Assembly (NCBI RefSeq): GCF_003479605.1
Contig: NZ_QUHR01000005.1
Location: forward strand, 158,518-222,517
Source of the DNA: Roseburia sp. AF12-17LB
GTDB taxonomy: Bacteria; Bacillota; Clostridia; Lachnospirales; Lachnospiraceae
DNA length: 64,000 nucleotides
Reading direction: 5' to 3'
The notes beneath the pieces were generated by a model, which was not told the origin of the DNA, made no database searches, and saw only the letters and a list, made by a program, of their open reading frames with translations. Position 1 is the stretch's first letter. Each line of letters starts with the position of its first letter. Of this stretch, positions 8,598 to 17,747 are shown in pieces. Made by a program: the position numbers and the translations under genes.

Positions 8598-8636
8598 TTG
8601 GGCAAAATCATTGTGAAACAAGAGAATTTTGCCCAA
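8598..8636 (+). other. Stem-loop in the spoVAC-spoVAD gap
   Basis: An 11-bp perfect stem, TTGGGCAAAAT (8598-8608) with ATTTTGCCCAA (8626-8636), and a 17-base loop. It is followed at 8637-8692 by a second, longer-range pairing (AAGGAGAA / TTTCTCCTT). There is no strong T-tract after the first stem. It lies in the 350-bp gap 8511-8860, which has no convincing ORF. It could be a processing or attenuation structure for the spoVA transcript, or a small RNA. Confidence 0.5.
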
Positions 8637-8809
8637 AAGGAGAAGATTCTTATAATGAGATAATAGTTTATTATAGATGTCAGTTTCTCCTTTCTCAAAA
8701 AGTTCAATGGAAATATTGAAAAATGTTGAAATTAATTGCTGCCATGGATTTATTACAGCATAACCGTAGATAGAAGTAAAGAAAAGAAACATGAAAAATT
8801 TCTGAAAAA

Positions 8810-8839
8810 TACATAAAATGCCAGAACCTGGACATGCTA
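8810..8839 (+). promoter_or_regulatory. Possible sigma-G type promoter before spoVAD
   Basis: TACATA - 17 bp - CATGCTA resembles the sigma-G consensus with one mismatch in the -35. A start about 7 bp after the -10 would leave a very short leader, because the ribosome binding site is at 8846-8853. This makes it weaker than the two other sigma-G candidates. Confidence 0.35.
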
Positions 8840-8860
8840 ATCACAAAAAGGAGTGATGAC

Positions 8861-9874
8861 ATGTCTGAGGTAAAGGGAAAACAGAGTCTTCGCTTTGCGA
8901 AGACTCCTTTTATTTTAAATTCGGCATCGGTGGTCGGAAAGAAAGAAGGAGAAGGACCACTGGGAGAGTATTTTGATGTGATTGGAAATGATGACAAATT
9001 TGGATGTGAGTCATGGGAGGAAGCAGAAAGTACCTTGCAGAAGGAAGCAGCAACCCTGGCATTGGGAAAAGCAGGGCTTACGCCGGAAGAAATCCGTTAT
9101 ATTTTTGCAGGAGACCTGTTGGGTCAGACTATAGCAACATCCTTTGGACTTCTCGACTTTGAAATTCCGCTGTTTGGTGTGTATGGAGCCTGCTCTACGG
9201 CAGGGGAATCCATGTCACTTGGAGCAATGTGCGTGGCGGCAGGATTTGCAGAAAATGTCCTGACGATTACATCCAGTCATTTTGCCAGCGCGGAGAAACA
9301 GTTCCGATTTCCGCTGGAATATGGGAATCAGCGTCCCATGTCGGCTACCTGGACGGTTACCGGAAGTGGTGCCTATGTATTGTCCACCCAACGGACTCAT
9401 GTAAAAATCAGTGGAATCACCACCGGAAAAATTGTGGACTATGGAATTCATGATTCCTTAAATATGGGAGCAGCGATGGCTCCGGCAGCAGCAGATACCA
9501 TAGCAGCACATTTTACGGATTTTGGAAGCAGGCCGGAAGAATATGACCGTATTATAACAGGGGATTTAGGAACTGTCGGACAGGAAATCCTATTTGATTT
9601 GCTAAAGAAAAAGGGCTATGACATCGAGAACAATCATTCAGATTGCGGAATCGAAATTTTTGATGCAAAAGAACAGGATACGGATGCTGGCGGAAGCGGC
9701 TGTGGCTGCAGTGCTTCTGTTTTATCTGCCTATTATCTGCCGAAGATTATTTCAGGGGAATGGAAAAAGGTGTTATTTGTGCCAACCGGAGCATTGCTTT
9801 CCACAGTAAGTTATAACGAAGGGAAAAATGTACCGGGAATTGCCCATGGAGTAATGCTTGAGTATGTGCCGTAA
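8861..9874 (+). CDS. spoVAD: Stage V sporulation protein AD
   Basis: A 337-residue soluble protein with the thiolase-like fold of SpoVAD, the dipicolinic-acid-binding subunit on the inner spore membrane. Recognisable segments are TPFILNSASVVGKKEGEGPL at the N-terminus, IFAGDLLGQ, GVYGACSTAGESM (the position of the thiolase Cys), FRFPLEYGNQRP, and the C-terminal TGALLSTVSYNEGKNVPGIA. I chose ATG 8861 for its AAAAAGGAG ribosome binding site; a start at 8834 adds nine unsupported residues. spoVAE follows after 70 bp. Confidence 0.95.
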   Translation: MSEVKGKQSLRFAKTPFILNSASVVGKKEGEGPLGEYFDVIGNDDKFGCESWEEAESTLQKEAATLALGKAGLTPEEIRYIFAGDLLGQTIATSFGLLDFEIPLFGVYGACSTAGESMSLGAMCVAAGFAENVLTITSSHFASAEKQFRFPLEYGNQRPMSATWTVTGSGAYVLSTQRTHVKISGITTGKIVDYGIHDSLNMGAAMAPAAADTIAAHFTDFGSRPEEYDRIITGDLGTVGQEILFDLLKKKGYDIENNHSDCGIEIFDAKEQDTDAGGSGCGCSASVLSAYYLPKIISGEWKKVLFVPTGALLSTVSYNEGKNVPGIAHGVMLEYVP

Positions 9875-9944
9875 CAAAAGCCTGGTAGATAATAAAAAGT
9901 AATAATAGTTTTGATAAGAATGATGGAAGAAAGGAAAAGAACAC

Positions 9945-10301
9945 ATGGATTATGTGAATGCATTCTGGGTAGGAGGCCTGATATGTGCCCTCTGCCAGAT
10001 TTTAATGGAAAAGACGAAAATGCAGCCGGGACGGATTATGGTGCTATTGGTATGTTCCGGAGCTGTTTTGGGAGCAATCGGTGTATATCCGCCTTTCGTG
10101 GAATTTGCAGGGGCGGGAGCATCGGTGCCATTGTTAGGCTTTGGTAATACGCTGTTTAAGGGAATTAAGGAAGCAGTTGATACCAATGGATTTATCGGAA
10201 TCTTCATGGGTGGATTTACGGCAACGGCGGTAGGAATCTCTGCTGCATTGGTATTTGCCTATCTGGCATCCCTGATATTTGAACCAAAGATGAGAAAGTA
10301 G
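9945..10301 (+). CDS. spoVAE: Stage V sporulation protein AE (SpoVAEb type)
   Basis: A 118-residue membrane protein with four hydrophobic segments and the family signatures FWVGGLICALCQILM, GVYPPFVEFAGAGASVPLLGF and GNTLFKGIKEAV. It is similar in layout to SpoVAC and completes the spoVAC-D-E block found in clostridia. It acts with SpoVAC and SpoVAD in dipicolinic acid uptake and release. A GAAAGGAAAAG ribosome binding site lies just upstream. It is likely transcribed with spoVAD. Confidence 0.93.
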   Translation: MDYVNAFWVGGLICALCQILMEKTKMQPGRIMVLLVCSGAVLGAIGVYPPFVEFAGAGASVPLLGFGNTLFKGIKEAVDTNGFIGIFMGGFTATAVGISAALVFAYLASLIFEPKMRK

Positions 10302-10380
10302 AAAATCCACACAGAAGATGCATAGAAAAGGATAGGTTGGAAACAATAAACTTGAAATCAATAAAAAGGAGATATTGAAC

Positions 10381-10761
10381 ATGAAGAAATTAAGAAAACT
10401 GGTGTTGACCATGATGGTAGTGTGCCTCTTTGGCAGTATGGCAGCCTGTGGTAATAGGAATGGAAATGAGGAAAATACCACGGAAAACGGAGCAGGAAGT
10501 AACAATACCACCAATAAGAATGACACAGACAATAAGAATAACACAAATGACAAGAATAATCGTGACAATACCACAAACAATGGAGATAATGGCGACGGTG
10601 TGGTAAATGATGTGACAGACGGAGTAGTAGATGGTGCAGAAGATATTGTAGATGGTGTGGATGATGCAGTAGATGATGCCGGAACCGGAATTAAAGATGC
10701 TGTGGATGATGCAACAACCGGAACCAATGGAAATGGTAATAATGCAAAAACAGCAAGATAG
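10381..10761 (+). CDS. Low-complexity Asn/Asp-rich lipoprotein
   Basis: A 126-residue protein. Residues 1-21 form a lipoprotein signal peptide ending in GSMAACG (lipobox with Cys). The rest of the protein is almost wholly Asn, Asp, Thr and Gly: first NNTTNKNDTDNK-like repeats, then VVDGAEDIVDGVDDAVDD-like repeats. There is no catalytic domain. ATG 10381 follows an AAAAAGGAG ribosome binding site by 9 bp. It ends the spoVA region and converges on guaB. The family is not recognised. A surface or spore-membrane spacer protein is possible, with a function that depends on composition rather than fold. Expression timing is unknown. Confidence 0.7.
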   Translation: MKKLRKLVLTMMVVCLFGSMAACGNRNGNEENTTENGAGSNNTTNKNDTDNKNNTNDKNNRDNTTNNGDNGDGVVNDVTDGVVDGAEDIVDGVDDAVDDAGTGIKDAVDDATTGTNGNGNNAKTAR

Positions 10762-10784
10762 TTTTGAATAAAGATTTTTAAATG

Positions 10785-10826
10785 CCAAAAAAAGGATTGA
10801 AAACTCAATGAAAAGTTTTCAATCCT
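10785..10826 (-). terminator. Rho-independent terminator of guaB
   Basis: A perfect 13-bp stem (AGGATTGAAAACT / AGTTTTCAATCCT). On the minus strand it is followed by seven T; on the plus strand the tract is weak. It is therefore mainly the guaB terminator. Confidence 0.8.
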
Positions 10827-10886
10827 GTTTGGTATAATATGAGTACCACGATGGCTCATATAAAATTGTTTCTCTTGGTGAAAAAC

Positions 10887-12395
<1,509 letters not shown>

Positions 12396-12406
12396 TTAAT
12401 TTCTCA

Positions 12407-12435
12407 ATTCTAGCAAAAAAATAATATACTGTCAA
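12407..12435 (-). promoter_or_regulatory. Sigma-A promoter of guaB
   Basis: On the minus strand, a perfect -35 TTGACA and -10 TAGAAT with a TGC extension, 17 bp apart. The start codon is about 63 bp downstream of the -10. Confidence 0.8.
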
Positions 12436-12486
12436 TTGTTAAAACAACTATTCCATTTTATACAAAAATATGTTATTCTTTTAGAC

Positions 12487-12526
12487 GGACAACGGGGTCA
12501 ACCAAGGGTGAACGTTGTCCTTTTTT
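12487..12526 (+). terminator. Attenuator-like hairpin before the hisA-glnA operon
   Basis: GGACAACG (12487-12494) pairs with CGTTGTCC (12513-12520), with partial pairing inside, followed by six T. It lies just upstream of hisA, not downstream of a plus-strand gene. A weak extended -10 (TGTTATTCT) ends about 9 bp before the stem. It therefore looks like a leader terminator that must be read through to express hisA-glnA. Confidence 0.6.
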
Positions 12527-12546
12527 CAAACAGAGGGGGAAAAAGG

Positions 12547-13326
12547 ATGGAATTTCGACCGTGCATAGACATCCATAATGGCAAGGTCAAGCAGATTGTG
12601 GGCGGAAGTCTTAAGGATGAAGGAAATCAGGCAAAAGAGAATTTTGTGGCGGAACAGGATGCCGCTTATTTTGCAGAATTTTATAAAAAAGATAAGATTC
12701 GTGGCGGACATATCATTCTGCTGAATCCGTCAGACAGTTCTTATTATAAAGAAACGAAACGTCAGGCACTGCTTGCACTTCACACATATCCGGGCGGTAT
12801 GCAGGTTGGCGGCGGCATTCATGCAGAGAATGCCAAAGAATTTATCGAGGCAGGAGCCAGTCATGTAATTGTGACATCCTATGTATTTAAGGATGGAAAA
12901 GTAAATTATAATAATCTGGAAAAAATTCTTGCAGCAGTAGGAAAAGAGCACCTGGTTCTGGATTTGAGCTGCCGGAAAAAAGATGGCGACTACTATATAG
13001 TGACAGACCGCTGGCAGAAATTTACCGAAGAGAAAATCACGCCGGAGTTATTAGATAAATTAAAGGAATATGCGGATGAATTTTTAGTACATGCAGTAGA
13101 TGTAGAGGGAAAAGCATCCGGCATTGAAGTCCCACTGGCAGAAATGTTAGGAGACTGGGGCAGAATTCCAATTACATATGCCGGAGGAGTCGGCAGTTTT
13201 GAAGATTTAAAGCAGTTAAAAGAACATGGAAAAGGCAGGCTTAATGTGACGATAGGCAGTGCATTAGACTTGTTTGGCGGCAGAATGGCATATAAAGAGG
13301 TTCTGCAGTATATAAATCAAGTATAA
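12547..13326 (+). CDS. hisA: Eukaryote-type HisA (ProFAR isomerase)
   Basis: A 259-residue TIM-barrel enzyme predicted to isomerise phosphoribosylformimino-AICAR-phosphate in histidine synthesis. The N-terminus [18 protein letters not shown] is very like fungal/plant His6/HisA and less like the usual bacterial HisA. The second half has [16 protein letters not shown] and [10 protein letters not shown] at the expected phosphate-binding positions. I took ATG 12547, which has a strong GAGGGGGAAAAAGG ribosome binding site. It stands apart from any his operon and runs directly into glnA (20-bp gap), so it shares glnA's transcript and perhaps the leader attenuator. Confidence 0.85.
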   Translation: MEFRPCIDIHNGKVKQIVGGSLKDEGNQAKENFVAEQDAAYFAEFYKKDKIRGGHIILLNPSDSSYYKETKRQALLALHTYPGGMQVGGGIHAENAKEFIEAGASHVIVTSYVFKDGKVNYNNLEKILAAVGKEHLVLDLSCRKKDGDYYIVTDRWQKFTEEKITPELLDKLKEYADEFLVHAVDVEGKASGIEVPLAEMLGDWGRIPITYAGGVGSFEDLKQLKEHGKGRLNVTIGSALDLFGGRMAYKEVLQYINQV

Positions 13327-13345
13327 GGAAAAGGAGAGCGGCAGT

Positions 13346-14674
13346 ATGAAGTATACAAAACAGGATATTATCCGTATGGCAGATGAAGAAGATGTGGAAT
13401 TTATCCGGCTTCAGTTTACGGATATGTTTGGAACCTTAAAAAATGTGGCAATTACACGAAGTCAGTTAGAGAAGGCACTGAATAATCAGTGTATGTTTGA
13501 CGGCTCATCCATAGAAGGCTTTGTCCGGATTGAGGAGTCCGATATGTATCTCTACCCGGATTTAGACACATTTACTATTTTCCCATGGAGACCACAGCAG
13601 GGAAAAGTTGCAAGAATTATCTGTGACGTTTATTGTGCAGACGGAACACCTTTCGAAGGAGACCCAAGATACGTATTGCGGAAAGAGATTGCGCGTGCAG
13701 CAAAGATGGGCTATACCTTTGAGGTAGGACCAGAGTGTGAATTTTTCTTATTCCATACCGATGACAATGGTCAGCCCACAACCATTTCCCATGAGAAAGC
13801 AGGATACTTTGACTTAGGACCGGTAGACTTAGGTGAAAATGCAAGACGTGATATGGTGCTGACCTTAGAGGATATGGGATTTGAAATCGAGGCATCCCAT
13901 CATGAAGTAGCACCGGCACAGCATGAAATTGATTTCCGTTATGATGAAGCATTGGCAACAGCCGATAAGATTATGACTTTTAAACTGGCAGTTAAGACCA
14001 TTGCAAAGCGTCATGGCTTATTTGCAAGCTTTATGCCAAAGCCAAAATATGGAATCAACGGTTCCGGCATGCATATTAATATGTCACTTTCCCGGAATGG
14101 AAAAAATATATTTGATGACCCATCCGGTGAACTTGGTTTGAGCAAAGAAGCATATTATTTCATTGGCGGAATAATGAAACATATGAAAGGTATGTCCGCT
14201 ATCACCAACCCACTGATAAATTCTTATAAGAGACTGGTTCCGGGCTATGAAGCACCGATTTACATTGCATGGTCTGCAACGAACCGCAGTCCGCTGATTC
14301 GTATTCCGGCATCCAGAGGAGCAGGAACCAGGGTGGAATTAAGATGTCCGGATCCGGCAGCCAATCCATATCTGGCATTGGCAGTATGCCTTGCAGCAGG
14401 CTTAGATGGAATTGAAAATAAGATTATGCCGCCGGAAGAGGTAAGAGAAAATGTATTTGAAATGAGACTTTCCAGGAAAGTGGAAAAGGGTATTGAATCA
14501 CTTCCGGGAGATTTAATGGAAGCAATCGAAGAGTTCGAACACGATGATTATATCAAAGGGGTTTTAGGACCACATATTACAGAGAAATATGCAGAAGCCA
14601 AGAAGGCTGAGTGGGCGGACTACAGAGCCCAGGTGACACAGTGGGAGATTGATGAGTATCTGTATAAGATTTAG
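13346..14674 (+). CDS. glnA: Glutamine synthetase, type I
   Basis: A 442-residue GSI-alpha-type enzyme, without the adenylylation-type extension. It makes glutamine from glutamate, ammonia and ATP. Visible motifs are [18 protein letters not shown] (GS signature 1), the metal-binding [19 protein letters not shown], and [20 protein letters not shown] (residues near 325-345). The length matches the family (about 444). The ribosome binding site is AAAGGAGAG. It follows hisA by 20 bp and precedes an ANTAR protein by 33 bp, so nitrogen-dependent antitermination is a reasonable guess. Confidence 0.97.
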   Translation: MKYTKQDIIRMADEEDVEFIRLQFTDMFGTLKNVAITRSQLEKALNNQCMFDGSSIEGFVRIEESDMYLYPDLDTFTIFPWRPQQGKVARIICDVYCADGTPFEGDPRYVLRKEIARAAKMGYTFEVGPECEFFLFHTDDNGQPTTISHEKAGYFDLGPVDLGENARRDMVLTLEDMGFEIEASHHEVAPAQHEIDFRYDEALATADKIMTFKLAVKTIAKRHGLFASFMPKPKYGINGSGMHINMSLSRNGKNIFDDPSGELGLSKEAYYFIGGIMKHMKGMSAITNPLINSYKRLVPGYEAPIYIAWSATNRSPLIRIPASRGAGTRVELRCPDPAANPYLALAVCLAAGLDGIENKIMPPEEVRENVFEMRLSRKVEKGIESLPGDLMEAIEEFEHDDYIKGVLGPHITEKYAEAKKAEWADYRAQVTQWEIDEYLYKI

Positions 14675-14707
14675 TTGATGTAAGAAAATGCTACAGGAGA
14701 TAAGAAC

Positions 14708-15256
14708 TTGATTAATGTTATTGTTGCATTCCCTAAGATAGAAAACGCCAAAAGTATAAAAAATATACTTGTGCGCAGTGGATTTCATGTAGATGCAGCA
14801 GTCACAACAGGGGCTCAGGCATTGCAGTATGCGAATTCGTTAGATGGAGGTATATTGGTCTGCAGTCCAAGATTTGTGGACATGATGTATACAGAACTGC
14901 ATGAATATATTCCTGCTACATTTCAGATGCTTCTCGTTGCTTCGCCGGATATCTGTAATGAGCATGAAGTTGCTGATATTATGTGCCTTTCCATGCCGCT
15001 TAAGGTGCACGAACTGATACAGACGGTAGAGACCATGTCTTATACTATTACCAGAATGCGTAAGAAACGGCGTATGGAACCGAAGGTACGGAGCGAAGAG
15101 GAAAAACGCATGTTACAGGATGCCAAAGAACTTCTGATGGTACGGAATAACATGAGTGAAGAAGAAGCACACCGGTATATCCAGAAACGGAGTATGGATA
15201 ATGGAACCGGACTCATCGAGACGGCACAGATGATTTTGAGCCTTATGCATGCATAA
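14708..15256 (+). CDS. ANTAR-domain protein with degenerate receiver
   Basis: A 182-residue protein. Residues 1 to about 115 have a receiver-like pattern, but neither the acidic pair nor a phosphoacceptor Asp is visible: the expected site reads ILVCSPRF. Residues ~125-180 match the ANTAR RNA-binding antiterminator domain (AKELLMVRNNMSEEEAHRYI, then ETAQMIL). The TTG start at 14708 is chosen for its AGGAGA ribosome binding site 7 bp upstream; no in-frame ATG is close. ANTAR proteins bind paired hexaloop hairpins to prevent termination, often in nitrogen genes. Being next to glnA suggests control by glutamine synthetase or nitrogen status without phosphorylation. Confidence 0.85.
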   Translation: MINVIVAFPKIENAKSIKNILVRSGFHVDAAVTTGAQALQYANSLDGGILVCSPRFVDMMYTELHEYIPATFQMLLVASPDICNEHEVADIMCLSMPLKVHELIQTVETMSYTITRMRKKRRMEPKVRSEEEKRMLQDAKELLMVRNNMSEEEAHRYIQKRSMDNGTGLIETAQMILSLMHA

Positions 15257-15312
15257 GTATGAAAAATATGTTAAGTATAGTAGATTATTTAGAGAGAAGA
15301 AAAGGAGATATT

Positions 15313-16527
15313 ATGTATCAGATTAATGAAAACTACCAGAAATTACCAGGAAGCTATTTATTCAGTACCATTGCCAAAAAGGTAAATGCATTTACCCAGG
15401 CAAATCCGGATAAGAACATCATCCGTCTTGGAATCGGGGATGTTACCCAGCCAATCGCTCCGGCAATTATTGAGGCTTTACATAAGGCAGTTGATGAGAT
15501 GGCAGATCCTGCAACCTTCCATGGATATGCACCGGATTTGGGATATGATTTCCTGCGTAATGCTATTGTAAAAAATGATTATCAGGCAAGAGGATGTGCA
15601 ATCGAAGCAGATGAAATTTTCGTATCCGATGGAGCAAAGAGTGATTCTGGAAATATTCAGGAATTATTCGGACCGGATGTAAGAATTGCTGTATGTGACC
15701 CGGTATACCCGGTATATGTGGATTCCAATGTTATGGCTGGAAGAACCGGTACATATAACCCGGATACCCAGATGTGGAGCAATGTAATTTATATGCCATG
15801 TACCAGAGAAAATAATTTCGTGCCGGAATTCCCGAAGGAGACACCAGATGTAATTTATCTGTGTCTGCCAAATAACCCGACAGGAACAACCATTACCAAA
15901 GCACAGTTACAGGAATGGGTTGATTATGCCAATAAAGAAGGTGCATTGATCATTTATGATGGCGCTTATGAAGCATATATTTCAGAAGCAGATGTGGCAC
16001 ATACGATTTACGAATGTGAAGGCGCACAGACCTGTGCAATCGAGATTAAGAGCTTCTCAAAGAATGCAGGATTTACCGGAGTACGTCTTGGATATACTGT
16101 AGTACCAAAGGATTTGAAATGCAATGGCGTATCTTTACATGATATGTGGGCAAGACGTCACGGCACCAAATTCAACGGCGCACCTTATATCGTACAGCGT
16201 GCCGGTGAAGCAGTATATTCCGAAGCTGGAAAAGCACAGTTAAAAGAACAGGTTGCATATTACATGAAAAATGCAAGCGTAATTAAGAGCGGTCTGAAAG
16301 AAGCAGGCTTCGAAGTATTCGGTGGTGTAAATGCACCATATATCTGGTTAAAGACACCGGAGCAGATGACATCCTGGGATTTCTTTGATTACCTCTTAGA
16401 AAATGCCAATGTAGTAGGAACACCGGGATCCGGATTCGGACCAAGCGGAGAAGGATACTTCAGACTGACAGCATTCGGAACATATGAGAATTCAGTTGCA
16501 GCATTAGAGAGAATTAAGGCATTATAA
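15313..16527 (+). CDS. dapL: LL-diaminopimelate aminotransferase
   Basis: A 404-residue PLP enzyme converting tetrahydrodipicolinate and glutamate directly to LL-diaminopimelate, a one-step route to lysine and peptidoglycan precursor. Visible are IIRLGIGDVTQPIAP, DGAKSDSGNIQELFG, the PNNPTGTTIT substrate/PLP segment, and SFSKNAGFTGVRLGY with the PLP-binding Lys. ATG 15313 (ribosome binding site AAAGGAGAT) gives the usual N-terminus MYQINENYQKLPGSYLF; the earlier ATG at 15259 has no such support. Tetrahydrodipicolinate is also the precursor of the dipicolinic acid that the SpoVA proteins transport. A terminator follows at 16561-16592. Confidence 0.96.
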   Translation: MYQINENYQKLPGSYLFSTIAKKVNAFTQANPDKNIIRLGIGDVTQPIAPAIIEALHKAVDEMADPATFHGYAPDLGYDFLRNAIVKNDYQARGCAIEADEIFVSDGAKSDSGNIQELFGPDVRIAVCDPVYPVYVDSNVMAGRTGTYNPDTQMWSNVIYMPCTRENNFVPEFPKETPDVIYLCLPNNPTGTTITKAQLQEWVDYANKEGALIIYDGAYEAYISEADVAHTIYECEGAQTCAIEIKSFSKNAGFTGVRLGYTVVPKDLKCNGVSLHDMWARRHGTKFNGAPYIVQRAGEAVYSEAGKAQLKEQVAYYMKNASVIKSGLKEAGFEVFGGVNAPYIWLKTPEQMTSWDFFDYLLENANVVGTPGSGFGPSGEGYFRLTAFGTYENSVAALERIKAL

Positions 16528-16560
16528 GTCAGTGTCATAAGGATATACGAAAATATAGAA

Positions 16561-16592
16561 GGGACAGCGATTTTAATTGCTGTCCCTTTTTG
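16561..16592 (+). terminator. Rho-independent terminator of dapL
   Basis: Stem GGGACAGC / GCTGTCCC with a 10-base loop and five T. The family-3 inverted repeat begins 12 bp later. Confidence 0.9.
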
Positions 16593-16603
16593 ACATCCGA
16601 TAT

Positions 16604-17117
16604 AACAGGCAATTGGGAAGAAAAATATATTTATTTAAAAAAGTTTGGATATCGAAGGGCATCTGGATTTTACACTGAAATACCGTAATTCTAAAATATC
16701 GGTTTTGCTTTTGACTATTAAAACAGTCTTTCCAATGTTTGACAAAGGCACTGTATTGTTCGTCAACTACGGATGCATGATAAGGTCTGTTAGGGGCACT
16801 TAGAATTTCGTCTGTTATCCGGCAACGCTGACACAGGGAAGTGCCAGCGAGGCGCATTTGAACATGGATGTGAATTTGTGCCGGTTGCCGGAACAGATAC
16901 TATTTATAACGAAATTCTTAGTGCCCCTTGCAGATTTTATGTTGCATCCGTAGTTGACGGACAGTGCAGTGCCCCTGTCAAAGCAACGGAAAGACAGTTT
17001 ACCATCAAGCAAAACCGATATTTAAGAACTGCTGGTATTCCAGTGCATATTATCCAGATGTCCTTCAATATCCAAATATTAAAAAGAAATTTCTTATTTC
17101 TTTCCCAATTGCCTGTT
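16604..17117 (+). repeat. Large imperfect inverted repeat made of two family-3 copies
   Basis: The left arm (16604 to about 16827) and right arm (about 16868-17117) are imperfect reverse complements of each other over ~225-250 bp. Their outer tips match perfectly for 16 bp (AACAGGCAATTGGGAA at 16604 and its complement ending at 17117). Between the arms is a ~40-bp spacer. Conserved islands include AACTACGGATGCA, GGGGCACT and AAGAATTTCG. A third related copy is at 55586-55725. No convincing gene lies within. With the terminator before it, this accounts for the gap after dapL. Confidence 0.85.
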
Positions 17118-17549
17118 AATACGACAGCACCACAATATTATGCAAATTATGCCACAACCGGCAATAACGGCGGTGCTTCGTCTTCGGATGATGCAGCAGC
17201 CCAGCCACATGAAAGTGCATCCAGCAGTTTTATTGTAAAGAATGCACTAAAATACATAGAATCCAATTATAATCAGAAGCTGACCTTGTGTGAAGTAGCA
17301 GAGAAAACCTATGTCAGCCAGTGGCATTTGAGTAAATTATTAAACCGTCATACCGGTCAGAGTTTTTCTGATATTTTAAATCATTGTCGAATTGAACATG
17401 CCAAGAAGCTGTTAGAGGATCCGTCCCTTCGCATCGGGGATATTTCTGATGCAGTAGGATTCCTGGATCTGGCACATTTTTCCCGTGTATTTAAGAAGCA
17501 GGAAGGAATGTCTGCCAATGAATGGCGGAACCAGAAGCTTGGCAGTTAG
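16878..17549 (+). pseudogene. AraC-family regulator fragment fused to repeat DNA
   Basis: The open frame starts inside the right arm of the family-3 repeat, and its first ~80 codons are repeat sequence. Real protein similarity begins near 17190 and is confined to the C-terminal AraC/XylS DNA-binding domain of ~110 residues. That domain has two helix-turn-helix motifs (LCEVAEKTYVSQWHLSKLL, and ISDAVGFLDLAHFSRVFKKQ). The sensing domain is missing. The likely history is that repeat insertion or rearrangement removed the 5' end. The DNA-binding domain itself is intact, so expression of a short functional regulator cannot be excluded. It is followed by an 11-bp hairpin without a T-tract (CAGGAAGGCTC / GAGCCTTCCTG, about 17605-17637). 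Confidence 0.7.
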
Positions 17550-17599
17550 AATATGAAAAGCTTTGCGAAGAGAGTTGAAGAATCGAAAGAAGAGGATGA

Positions 17600-17747
17600 A
17601 ACAGCAGGAAGGCTCACATGATTGAGAGCCTTCCTGTTGGAAAGTACACGCTCAGAGAGAAATCTGCACTATATGGATATAAGGCAGCAAGTGATGTAAC
17701 CTTTGAAGTAAAGGAGACAGCAGAAATCCAGAAGGTATCCATCACTT
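17600..17747 (+). pseudogene. SpaA/Cna-B type pilin-domain fragment
   Basis: The frame following a stop at 17597-17599 reads IESLPVGKYTLREKSALYGY and then ASDVTFEVKETAEIQKVS. This is the typical end of a SpaA/Cna-B isopeptide domain from a surface adhesin or sortase-dependent pilin. There is no signal peptide, partner domain or sorting signal, and similarity stops at the convergent surface-protein gene. It is best read as the scrap of a lost surface-protein gene, consistent with the decay of this patch. Confidence 0.55.

Noticed and set aside
10134..10859. 241-codon minus-strand frame rich in Ser and Thr
   Set aside because: It is antisense to the low-complexity lipoprotein and spoVAE. Its composition is the mirror of the Asn/Asp repeats, and there is no start signal.
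16573..16857. Minus-strand 94-codon frame after dapL
   Set aside because: It lies wholly in the family-3 inverted repeat, and its mirror image appears as the false N-terminus of the AraC fragment. There is no ribosome binding site or domain.
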